A stretch of DNA of 15,203 nt from Nitrospira bacterium HGW-Nitrospira-1. Its GTDB lineage: Bacteria > Nitrospirota > Thermodesulfovibrionia > Thermodesulfovibrionales > UBA6898. The notes under the pieces were generated by a model that saw only the letters and a program-made list of their open reading frames with translations, was not told where the DNA came from and did no database searches. The position numbers and the translations under genes were made by a program. Positions 1 through 5,548 of this stretch are shown here, piece by piece. Each line of letters opens with the position of its first letter. Positions within the stretch are counted from its first letter, which is position 1. The stretch covers positions 1 through 15,203 of the forward strand of contig PGYF01000041.1 of assembly GCA_002839535.1 (NCBI GenBank). The letters run 5' to 3'.

Positions 1-103
1 ATTTTTGATTTATGAGAGACTATTTTGATATTTTTTCGTATAGTTTTTTAAATGAGGCAACGATTCACTTTCATGTAGATTTTAGATGAGGCAATTCGCG
101 GTC

Positions 104-133
104 TTGTAATCTGCTGTATATAACATGTAAAAT
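104..133 (+). promoter_or_regulatory. Possible sigma-70 promoter upstream of trpD
   Basis: TTGTAA at 104-109 and TAAAAT at 128-133 are 18 bases apart, and the -10 box follows a TG dinucleotide at 126-127. The rest of 1-193 is AT-rich with no coding signal. A weak 5-bp hairpin (138-151) lies in the leader, with no peptide or attenuator that I can recognise. Both boxes are imperfect, so this is only a candidate. Confidence 0.25.
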
Positions 134-193
134 TTACCTGCTGTTGAGCAGACAATCCGACAAAAGTAATATCCTGATGAAAAGAGGGAAGAG

Positions 194-1204
194 ATGATTA
201 AAGAGGCTGTCAATATTTTAGTAAACAGCGTCAACCTGTCCGAAGCCGAGATGGCGGAGTGCATGAATGAGATTATGGAGGGAAGGGCAACCGATGCGCA
301 GATCGGGGCTTTTCTTGCTGCACTCAGGATAAAGGGCGAGACTGTTGATGAGATAACCGGCGCAGCAAGGATAATGCGGGAGAAAGCAGCGAGGATAAAA
401 GCGCCCGAAGGGGCGCTCGACACCTGCGGAACAGGCGGCGATATGTCCAATACGTTCAATATATCGACAACTGTTGCTATTGTGGTTGCCGCAGCAGGCA
501 TCCCGGTTGCAAAACACGGCAACAGGTCCGTATCCAGCAAGTCAGGGAGCGCGGATGTTCTCGAAGCGCTTGGCGTAAGGATAGATCTTCAGCCGGAAAA
601 TGTCGAGAAGTGTCTTTTCGAGACCGGATTTGGCTTTTTGTTTGCGCCGTTGTTTCATCCCGCCATGAAATACGCGATCGGTCCGAGACGTGAAATGGGC
701 GTCCGCACTATTTTTAATATACTCGGGCCCATAACAAATCCTGCCGGGGCGAAAAGGCAGATATTAGGGGTATTCTCAAGTCACCTTACTGAGGCGCTGG
801 CAAAAGTGCTCGGCAACCTCGGCGCAGTAGATGCGATGGTGGTCCACGGTGAAGACGGACTTGATGAGATAACGATCACAAACAGGACAAAGGCCTCAAG
901 ATTTTCAAAAGGCAAAGTAGAGAACATATACCTTTCACCTGAAGACTTTGGCCTGAAACAGGGGAAGAGAGAAGACCTGATCGGCGGGGACAAAGATAAA
1001 AACGCAAAGATAACCTTGCAGATACTCAATGGTGAAAAAGGCGCCAAACGCGATATTGTCTTGATAAATTCAGCGGCAGCCATCATTGTTGCCGGAAAAA
1101 CAGACGGTTTTCACGCAGCGCTTGAAATAGCAAAAGACGCAATTGATTCAGGCAAGGCAATAAAGAAACTCGAAGAGATTAAAAGGGTCACAAATTCCTT
1201 CTAA
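194..1204 (+). CDS. trpD: Anthranilate phosphoribosyltransferase TrpD
   Basis: TrpD transfers the phosphoribosyl group of PRPP to anthranilate, the second step of tryptophan synthesis from chorismate, in the cytoplasm. At 336 residues it has the usual length of a monofunctional enzyme, with no TrpG glutaminase fusion. The PRPP-binding motif DTCGTGGD is at residues 76-83, followed by NISTT near 89-93 and KHGNRSVSSKSGSADVLE from 107. R165 in GPRREMG fits the anthranilate-binding arginine, and D224-E225 in DGLDEI match the magnesium-binding acidic pair. The ATG at 194 has an AGAGGG ribosome binding site about 5 bases upstream. It is the only plus-strand gene here and converges on aroB. No other trp gene is visible, so any partner lies to the left or elsewhere. 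All family motifs are intact. Confidence 0.97.
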   Translation: MIKEAVNILVNSVNLSEAEMAECMNEIMEGRATDAQIGAFLAALRIKGETVDEITGAARIMREKAARIKAPEGALDTCGTGGDMSNTFNISTTVAIVVAAAGIPVAKHGNRSVSSKSGSADVLEALGVRIDLQPENVEKCLFETGFGFLFAPLFHPAMKYAIGPRREMGVRTIFNILGPITNPAGAKRQILGVFSSHLTEALAKVLGNLGAVDAMVVHGEDGLDEITITNRTKASRFSKGKVENIYLSPEDFGLKQGKREDLIGGDKDKNAKITLQILNGEKGAKRDIVLINSAAAIIVAGKTDGFHAALEIAKDAIDSGKAIKKLEEIKRVTNSF

Positions 1205-1294
1205 TTTGCGCTTTACCCAAAAAATGCATTTGAATTATATTCGCATGGACACGAATGCCTTCAAAGTCTTTTAATTTCAACAGGATTTTCCAGT

Positions 1295-1362
1295 ATGCCG
1301 TAATACAATTTACAATCGCTGATTGAATAATTATATGCAGGTTAAAAATTGTATTCCGGCAT
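1295..1362. repeat. Nested inverted repeat between convergent trpD and aroB
   Basis: Two 17-base arms (1295-1311 and 1346-1362) are reverse complements with one mismatch, at 1301. The 34-base loop contains a second small hairpin, caatc-gct-gattg (1313-1325). The arms are AT-rich inside with a GCCG/CGGC end and have no T-tract, so this is not a classic intrinsic terminator. It sits in the 189-bp gap between the two converging genes and could be a bidirectional terminator or a palindromic mobile-element relic. I see no coding sequence in the rest of 1205-1393. Confidence 0.55.
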
Positions 1363-1393
1363 GTAAAAGGTGTTGCTGCAAAATACTTTTCAG

Positions 1394-2440
1394 TCATCCA
1401 TGTCCATGAATTCTTACTGACCCTGCTTTTTCGGGAAGGACAAAATGCATCTTCCCTCCAATTGTTTTTTTATCAATCCGCATCACCTCGATAAGGTCGT
1501 TTGCCTTAATTTCACCCGGCATTTCCGAAGGCAGCCCGTAAGAGGCGATAAGGGCTTTTATTCTCAACACCTCTTTATTATCTATAAGGCCGATTTGCTG
1601 CGACAGCTTTGCCTCCATATACATGCCAATAGCAACAGCTTCCCCATGCAGATATTTCCTGTAGCCGGTAACAGTCTCTATGGCATGTCCGATCGTATGG
1701 CCATAATTCAATATCGCCCTGAGACCGGATTCACGCTCATCTTTTGAGACAACCTCTGCTTTTATCTCACAGGAACGTCTTATGATATATGTCAGCGCAG
1801 CTATATCAAGCCTTAACAGCTTATCCCTGTTCGTCTCCAGATATGAAAAAAAATCATTATCCCATATTACGCCGTATTTTATAACCTCTCCAAGTCCGGA
1901 TAGAAATTCCCTGCGCGGCAATGTTTCCAGTGTCGCTGTATCTATCCATACAAGCCTCGGCTGCCAGAAGGCCCCGATCATATTTTTCCCCAGCGGGTGA
2001 TTAACGCCTGTCTTGCCGCCTACTGAACTGTCAACCTGCGCAAGAAGCGTGGTCGGCGCCTGTATGAAGTCAATCCCCCTCATATAGGTAGAGGCGGCAA
2101 ATCCTGTTATATCACCAATAACGCCTCCCCCAAGCGCAATGAGCGCTGATTTTCTGTCTATCTTGGCCTTTAATAATGCTTCATAGATCTTCTCGGTAAA
2201 GGCCAGGCTCTTATACTCTTCACCATCAGGAATGAGCGCTTCTGTGAGGTCGTAGCCCGAATCCTTTAGTGATTCTGAAACCGTTTTGCCGTAAAGGTTA
2301 TACACGGTAGGATTGCTTATCAGGGCTGCTTTTTTGCTGAATTCAAACCTTTCAAGCGTCTTGCCGATATCCTTCAGCATCCCGTTGCCGATGATTATGT
2401 TATAGCTTCTCTCCCCAAGCTCTACCCTTATTTTCTCCAT
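1394..2440 (-). CDS. aroB: 3-dehydroquinate synthase AroB
   Basis: AroB converts DAHP to 3-dehydroquinate, the second step of the shikimate pathway, using NAD and a divalent metal. The NAD-binding glycine motif GGGVIGD is at residues 104-110. The substrate and metal region APTTLLAQVDSSVGGKTGVN runs from about 128 to 147. The metal ligands are visible as E185 (GLGEVIKYG), H248 (NYGHTIGH) and H265 (LHGEAVA). The length of 348 residues is typical. The ATG at 2440 lies inside the last codons of aroK, a 13-bp overlap, with GGAGAC about 6 bases upstream as ribosome binding site, which suggests translational coupling. It is the last gene of the minus-strand shikimate cluster. No defect is seen. Confidence 0.97.
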   Translation of the reverse strand: MEKIRVELGERSYNIIIGNGMLKDIGKTLERFEFSKKAALISNPTVYNLYGKTVSESLKDSGYDLTEALIPDGEEYKSLAFTEKIYEALLKAKIDRKSALIALGGGVIGDITGFAASTYMRGIDFIQAPTTLLAQVDSSVGGKTGVNHPLGKNMIGAFWQPRLVWIDTATLETLPRREFLSGLGEVIKYGVIWDNDFFSYLETNRDKLLRLDIAALTYIIRRSCEIKAEVVSKDERESGLRAILNYGHTIGHAIETVTGYRKYLHGEAVAIGMYMEAKLSQQIGLIDNKEVLRIKALIASYGLPSEMPGEIKANDLIEVMRIDKKTIGGKMHFVLPEKAGSVRIHGHG

Positions 2441-2937
2441 TTCACTGTCTCCATAATCTCCTGCGCTATCTCTAAAGGGGATTTATTGCCGGTCTCTATC
2501 ATGATGCCTGCCTTTTCATAAAAAGGTCTTCGGCAGGCAAGAAGTTCATTGATTTTTTCCTTTGGGTTTTCCACCTTTAATAACGGCCTGTCTTCATGCC
2601 TGCTTGTCCGCTCCAGTATTGTTTCAGCGTCTGCGTTAAGGCAAAAAACAATTCCATTTTCCTTCAGCGCCACCATATTTTCATCCCGCAAGACAGATCC
2701 TCCGCCTGTTGAGATGATAATACCCCTCTCCTGCGCAAGTTTCTTTATCATGGCTGTTTCAATATCTCTGAAATGTTGTTCACCGTAAATTTTAAAAATA
2801 TCATTGATGGTCATTTTTTGGGCTGACTCTATCTCTTCGTCAACATCAACAAGCCTCGTATGAAGCATCCTCGCAAGCGCCTTCCCGATAGTTGTCTTGC
2901 CTGTCCCCATAAAACCTGTTAAGACAATATTTTTCAT
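2428..2937 (-). CDS. aroK: Shikimate kinase AroK
   Basis: AroK phosphorylates shikimate at the 3-hydroxyl with ATP. The Walker A loop GFMGTGKTT is at residues 8-16 with K14. D31-x-D33 and R57 (FRDIE) fit the shikimate-binding residues, followed by GGG at 78-80. The lid RHEDRPLL around 113-120 carries the catalytic arginine, and RRPFYEKA lies near 136-143. At 169 residues it is a normal single-domain kinase. The ATG at 2937 has only a weak AAGG about 12 bases upstream. It is separated from aroC by a 196-bp gap holding a palindromic repeat and a hairpin, so aroK-aroB may be a separate or attenuated transcription unit. It overlaps aroB by 13 bp. Confidence 0.96.
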   Translation of the reverse strand: MKNIVLTGFMGTGKTTIGKALARMLHTRLVDVDEEIESAQKMTINDIFKIYGEQHFRDIETAMIKKLAQERGIIISTGGGSVLRDENMVALKENGIVFCLNADAETILERTSRHEDRPLLKVENPKEKINELLACRRPFYEKAGIMIETGNKSPLEIAQEIMETVKWRK

Positions 2938-3000
2938 ATCTGTAGATAACCTTATTTTTTGAGGCTATTTCTCATTTCAAGCGGGTAACTTTCCCTTTTA

Positions 3001-3036
3001 TTCCCCCTTTGGAAAAGGGAGGTTAGGAGGGATTTT
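3001..3036. repeat. REP-like palindromic repeat in the aroC-aroK gap
   Basis: CCCCCTTT at 3003-3010 pairs with the AAAGGGAGG that begins at 3014, and a GGAGGGATTTT tail follows. Short C-rich/G-rich hairpins of this look are dispersed in many bacterial intergenic regions. It lies in the 196-bp stretch between aroC and aroK and shares its C/G-rich plus TTTT style with the repeat at 5483-5513. Family membership is from appearance only. Confidence 0.5.
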
Positions 3037-3108
3037 ATAAAATATGCCGTTACTATTTTAAGCCCGTTTATATCTGCTTGAGTTGAAATTAATGAATAAG
3101 CAATTCAT

Positions 3109-3129
3109 CCCTGTGCTCTTGGCACAGGG
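3109..3129 (-). terminator. Strong hairpin 4 bp after aroC stop, no U-tract
   Basis: CCCTGTGC (3109-3116) and GCACAGGG (3122-3129) form a perfect 8-bp GC-rich stem with a 5-base loop, ending 4 bp beyond the aroC stop codon. On the minus strand the stem is followed by ATGAATT rather than a T-run, so it is not a textbook intrinsic terminator. It may instead protect the 3' end of the message or partly attenuate transcription into aroK. Confidence 0.4.
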
Positions 3130-3133
3130 TTCT

Positions 3134-4387
3134 TCACAATGTATTTACATATGACATATACGAATTATAATTTCTTAAAACCTCGTCTCTGCCGTCACCG
3201 CCGAATTTTTCTAAAAATGCATCCGCTATAACAAGAGCAGCCATGGCCTCTGCAACAACAGCCGCAGCAGGGACTGCGCAGATATCAGAACGCTCGTAGG
3301 CAGCTGAAAACGGCTTCCTGGTATTTATATCTACTGACATAAGGGGTGTTCTGAGGGTCGGGATCGGCTTCATGGCCGCCCTGATGATGACCGGCATTCC
3401 GTTAGTCATTCCGCCCTCGACGCCGCCGGCATTATTCGTTTTTCTGTAAAAACCGGATTGAATATATTCTTTTTTTATCTTCTGACTTCTGACTTCTGAC
3501 TTCTGACTTCCGTAGAATATCTCATCCATTACCTCAGAGCCGCTTCTCCCGCTCATCTCAAAGCCCATGCCAATCTCAACGCCCTTAATCGCCTGTATAG
3601 ACATCAACGCCTGCGCAAGCCTGCCATCAAGTTTCCTGTCCCACTGCGTATGGCTTCCAAGTCCTACGGGAAGCCCTGTAACAAAGACTTCAAACACACC
3701 GCCCAGTGAATTACCTTCTTTTGTCGCCTTATCGATCAGTCTGACCATTCTCTTTGAAGCGTCTGCATCAGGGCATCTGACAGGGGATTTCTCAGCCTTT
3801 TCAAATAGTTCACGATACATGACGCCCGATACATGATACATGTTTTTTTTATCTTGAATCTTGAATCTTGAATTTTGAATCTTAATGCTTCCTATTTGAA
3901 TAACATAACTGCCGAATATAATCCCGAATTCCAGCAGAAATTTCTTTGCTATTGCCCCAAGGCCGACCCTCATCGCAGTCTCTCTTGCGCTTGACCGTTC
4001 CAGGATGTCTCTTATGTCATGCGTATCATACTTTATCGCCCCTGCAAGGTCTGCATGGCCTGGCCGCGGGCGCGTAACCGGCTTTATAGACCCTTCATAG
4101 GCAGCTTCAGCAGACATGCCCTCCTCCCAGTTCTTCCAGTCCTTATTCTCTATCAGCAGAGCAATCGGAGAACCTAGGGTATTACCCCACCTGACGCCTG
4201 AAAGGATATTCGCATGGTCTGATTCTATCGTCATCCTCCCGCCCCTGCCGTATCCTCCCTGACGCCGCCTGAGGTCTTTGTCAATGTCATCTGAAGTTAC
4301 CGGAATCCCGGAGGGAATCCCTTCAATTATCCCTATAAGTCCCTTGCCGTGTGATTCGCCTGCTGTCAGAAATCTGATATTGGCCAT
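3134..4387 (-). CDS. aroC: Chorismate synthase AroC with two repeat-encoded insertions
   Basis: AroC converts EPSP to chorismate with reduced FMN, the last common step to aromatic amino acids. Family motifs are intact: GESHG (10-14), RRQGGYGRGGRM (41-52), RPRPGHADL (106-114, with H111), ERSSARETAMR (130-140), GGVEGGMTNGMP (321-332) and RSDICAVPAAAVVAEAM (366-382). At 417 residues it is longer than most relatives (about 360-390). The excess falls in two places, near 168-191 and 293-310, both encoded by 7-nt tandem repeats and both outside the catalytic motifs. The ATG at 4387 has a modest GAAGAG ribosome site and lies 8 bp after the hepT stop. Function is probably kept, because the frame and every signature survive. 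Confidence 0.95.
   Translation of the reverse strand: MANIRFLTAGESHGKGLIGIIEGIPSGIPVTSDDIDKDLRRRQGGYGRGGRMTIESDHANILSGVRWGNTLGSPIALLIENKDWKNWEEGMSAEAAYEGSIKPVTRPRPGHADLAGAIKYDTHDIRDILERSSARETAMRVGLGAIAKKFLLEFGIIFGSYVIQIGSIKIQNSRFKIQDKKNMYHVSGVMYRELFEKAEKSPVRCPDADASKRMVRLIDKATKEGNSLGGVFEVFVTGLPVGLGSHTQWDRKLDGRLAQALMSIQAIKGVEIGMGFEMSGRSGSEVMDEIFYGSQKSEVRSQKIKKEYIQSGFYRKTNNAGGVEGGMTNGMPVIIRAAMKPIPTLRTPLMSVDINTRKPFSAAYERSDICAVPAAAVVAEAMAALVIADAFLEKFGGDGRDEVLRNYNSYMSYVNTL
3479..3510 (-). repeat. Heptamer tandem repeat in aroC, tract 1 (GTCAGAA family)
   Basis: Thirty-two bases are perfectly periodic at 7 nt: plus-strand unit CTTCTGA, 4.6 copies. On the coding strand the unit is GTCAGAA, translated as GSQKSEVRSQK within AroC residues 293-303. 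A run of seven A residues on the coding strand (3470-3476) follows the repeat after AAGAT. The inserted peptide sits just before the conserved GFYRKTN block. Confidence 0.9.
3814..3841 (-). repeat. Heptamer tandem repeat in aroC, tract 2 (ATGTATC family)
   Basis: Four 7-nt units are in register: three are GATACAT on the plus strand (3814-3820, 3828-3834, 3835-3841) and one is diverged (GACGCCC, 3821-3827). On the coding strand this gives MYHVSGVMYR at about residues 183-192. It lies 9 bases from tract 3, separated by an A-run on the coding strand. Confidence 0.8.
3851..3883 (-). repeat. Heptamer tandem repeat in aroC, tract 3 (AAGATTC family)
   Basis: Thirty-three bases repeat at 7 nt: ATCTTGA on the plus strand, 4.7 copies with one substitution in the fourth unit. 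On the coding strand it encodes IKIQNSRFKIQD (about residues 168-179). Like tract 1 it is followed on the coding strand by AAGAT and a run of A residues (eight here, 3843-3850). Confidence 0.9.
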
Positions 4388-4395
4388 ATCTCTTC

Positions 4396-4824
4396 TTATG
4401 CCTCTTTTCCCAGATAACTACTTGTGTATTCTGCGAATTCTCTAAAATCATCGAGCCTGTTCTGAAGATATTGATGCAGCAGACCATAATCTATGCCTGT
4501 ATATTCATGGACAAGGATATTCCTGAAGCCTGCCAGGCCTTTGGCCCTTTCCGCAAAATCCGGAGTAACTACCCCTTCATCTCCAAGTATCCTGATGATA
4601 TCTGCATTATCATCAGGGCTTTCAAAGCCCTTTTCTGCGATTATATGGGTTCCTATGTCAAAGATGCACTCTATTGCGACCTGAAAATTTCTTTCAACAG
4701 CGCTCAGGAGCAGGTCATTCGCAGCCAATTCTTCAAACGCAAGGTTACTTGACTGCTGGAGTATCTGGAGAGCCTTTTCTAATCTTTTCAATCGAGTATT
4801 TATGACTTCCCTTGAAATAACCAA
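4396..4824 (-). CDS. hepT: HepT-like RNase toxin (HEPN, DUF86)
   Basis: This is a small all-helical HEPN-type protein of 142 residues. In characterised pairs HepT is an RNase toxin neutralised when its MntA partner adenylylates a tyrosine. The active-site motif RX4HXY is intact: R101, H106 and Y108 in RNILVHEY. The start is a TTG at 4824. It is preceded by a well-spaced AGGAG (8 bases) and an in-frame TAA five codons upstream, which excludes a longer protein. The N-terminus VISREVINTRLKRLE matches the family. The gene overlaps the nucleotidyltransferase frame by 80 bp and ends 8 bp before aroC, so it is probably co-transcribed with the shikimate genes. Toxicity here is inferred from the family. 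Confidence 0.9.
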   Translation of the reverse strand: MVISREVINTRLKRLEKALQILQQSSNLAFEELAANDLLLSAVERNFQVAIECIFDIGTHIIAEKGFESPDDNADIIRILGDEGVVTPDFAERAKGLAGFRNILVHEYTGIDYGLLHQYLQNRLDDFREFAEYTSSYLGKEA

Positions 4825-5239
4825 AATCCCTTCTCCTTATCTTCTCATGAAGTACCCTGTCCTGGACATTTCTCAGATGGATTGTGTCTAGATAGTGTCT
4901 TGTTTCCCTTGCGGTAAATCCGATCCGCTGCCTCTCATCCCTTGAAAAAAGCAGTTTCCCCTTTTTTATGATTTCATGGGTCAGCAAGGGCGGTGCCGCA
5001 TTAAGGATAACAACATCAAACCTGTCAAAAGAAAAAGTCTCTATCAGTCCGTTCATTATGTCTAATTTGAGCCTGCCGTAGTCCCTGCCGGCAATATTAT
5101 TGTCAACCAGGATTCCGATATCCATGTCGCTCAGAGATGTAAGCCTCTCCGCAGCATAAGAGCCGAATACATAAGCTGCAACGACCTCCTTGCGGCTGAT
5201 AAGAGAATCTTTAAGCCTATTAATGTCCGGTTTTTTCAT
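4745..5239 (-). CDS. mntA: MntA-like nucleotidyltransferase antitoxin
   Basis: This is a minimal nucleotidyltransferase of 164 residues. The signature GSX10DXD is exact: G26-S27, ten residues, D38-M-D40, inside FGSYAAERLTSLSDMDIGIL. D75 in FDVVIL is the likely third metal ligand. Characterised MntA proteins transfer AMP to the tyrosine of the HepT RX4HXY motif, and both halves are intact here. The last 27 or so residues are read from DNA that also encodes the start of hepT, so the C-terminus is longer than expected and may be dispensable. The ATG at 5239 has a poor ribosome site (GTGG). A TATAAT lies upstream at 5262-5257. It may head the aroCKB transcription unit. Confidence 0.88.
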   Translation of the reverse strand: MKKPDINRLKDSLISRKEVVAAYVFGSYAAERLTSLSDMDIGILVDNNIAGRDYGRLKLDIMNGLIETFSFDRFDVVILNAAPPLLTHEIIKKGKLLFSRDERQRIGFTARETRHYLDTIHLRNVQDRVLHEKIRRRDFGYFKGSHKYSIEKIRKGSPDTPAVK

Positions 5240-5256
5240 GCCACTATGTTATTAAA

Positions 5257-5262
5257 ATTATA
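5257..5262 (-). promoter_or_regulatory. TATAAT -10-like box upstream of mntA
   Basis: A perfect TATAAT on the minus strand lies 17 bases upstream of the mntA ATG. Nothing close to TTGACA occurs 16-18 bases further up, so it would be a weak or activated promoter. It would drive mntA-hepT and possibly aroC. Confidence 0.35.
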
Positions 5263-5482
5263 GCGGGAAAGTAAAGCCTGCGTGTTTGCCTGCCTGTTTG
5301 GGCAGACTATATCATAAAAACAGAGAACGTTATATTTGCCAAAAAATGGAAAATTACACAAGGGATAGTGATTGTATCTGGGGGGATAATACAAAAATTA
5401 ACATCAGTGCTGGTCTTGGAACGTTTTGCTACATCAGAGTCCAAATTAGTTACAGTCGAATTGGTAGCGTTAAGGCGAACTG

Positions 5483-5513
5483 TCTCCCCCCCTCCCTCAA
5501 TGGGGAGGGGAGA
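5483..5513. repeat. C/G-rich palindromic repeat downstream of pilQ
   Basis: TCTCCCC (5483-5489) pairs with GGGGAGA (5507-5513) and CTCCC with GGGAG inside, giving a stem of about 12 bp with a 2-base bulge and a small CAA-containing loop. It begins about 36 bp past the pilQ stop. There is no U-tract on either strand, so I read it as a dispersed REP-like element rather than a terminator, though it could stabilise the pil mRNA end. Confidence 0.5.
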
Positions 5514-5548
5514 TTTTGGATACCCCGCTATCTCTGCGACTGGGAGTT

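Larger units (their letters stand above)
5240..5548. other. 309-bp gap between pilQ and mntA, no supported gene
   Basis: The stretch holds a TATAAT box close to mntA, an imperfect hairpin (5283-5306, GTTTGCC pairing with GGGCAGAC) and a C/G-rich palindrome near pilQ. One minus-strand frame stays open from about 5537 to 5325 with protein-like composition. It has no start codon with a ribosome site and no family I recognise. I see no convincing intrinsic terminator for the pil operon. Confidence 0.6.

Noticed and set aside
1..193. Attenuator or riboswitch ahead of trpD
   Set aside because: There is no Trp-rich leader peptide, T-box core or strong terminator/antiterminator pair, only one 5-bp hairpin.
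1188..1397. Small minus-strand open frame in the trpD-aroB spacer
   Set aside because: It has no family resemblance, spans the inverted repeat and overlaps both real genes at its edges.
3470..3510. aroC as a frameshifted pseudogene
   Set aside because: Despite repeats and A-runs, all chorismate synthase signatures before and after the insertions are in one frame and intact.
5483..5513. Intrinsic terminator of the pil operon
   Set aside because: The stem is followed by AGACAG rather than a T-run on the minus strand, so only a REP-like element is supported.
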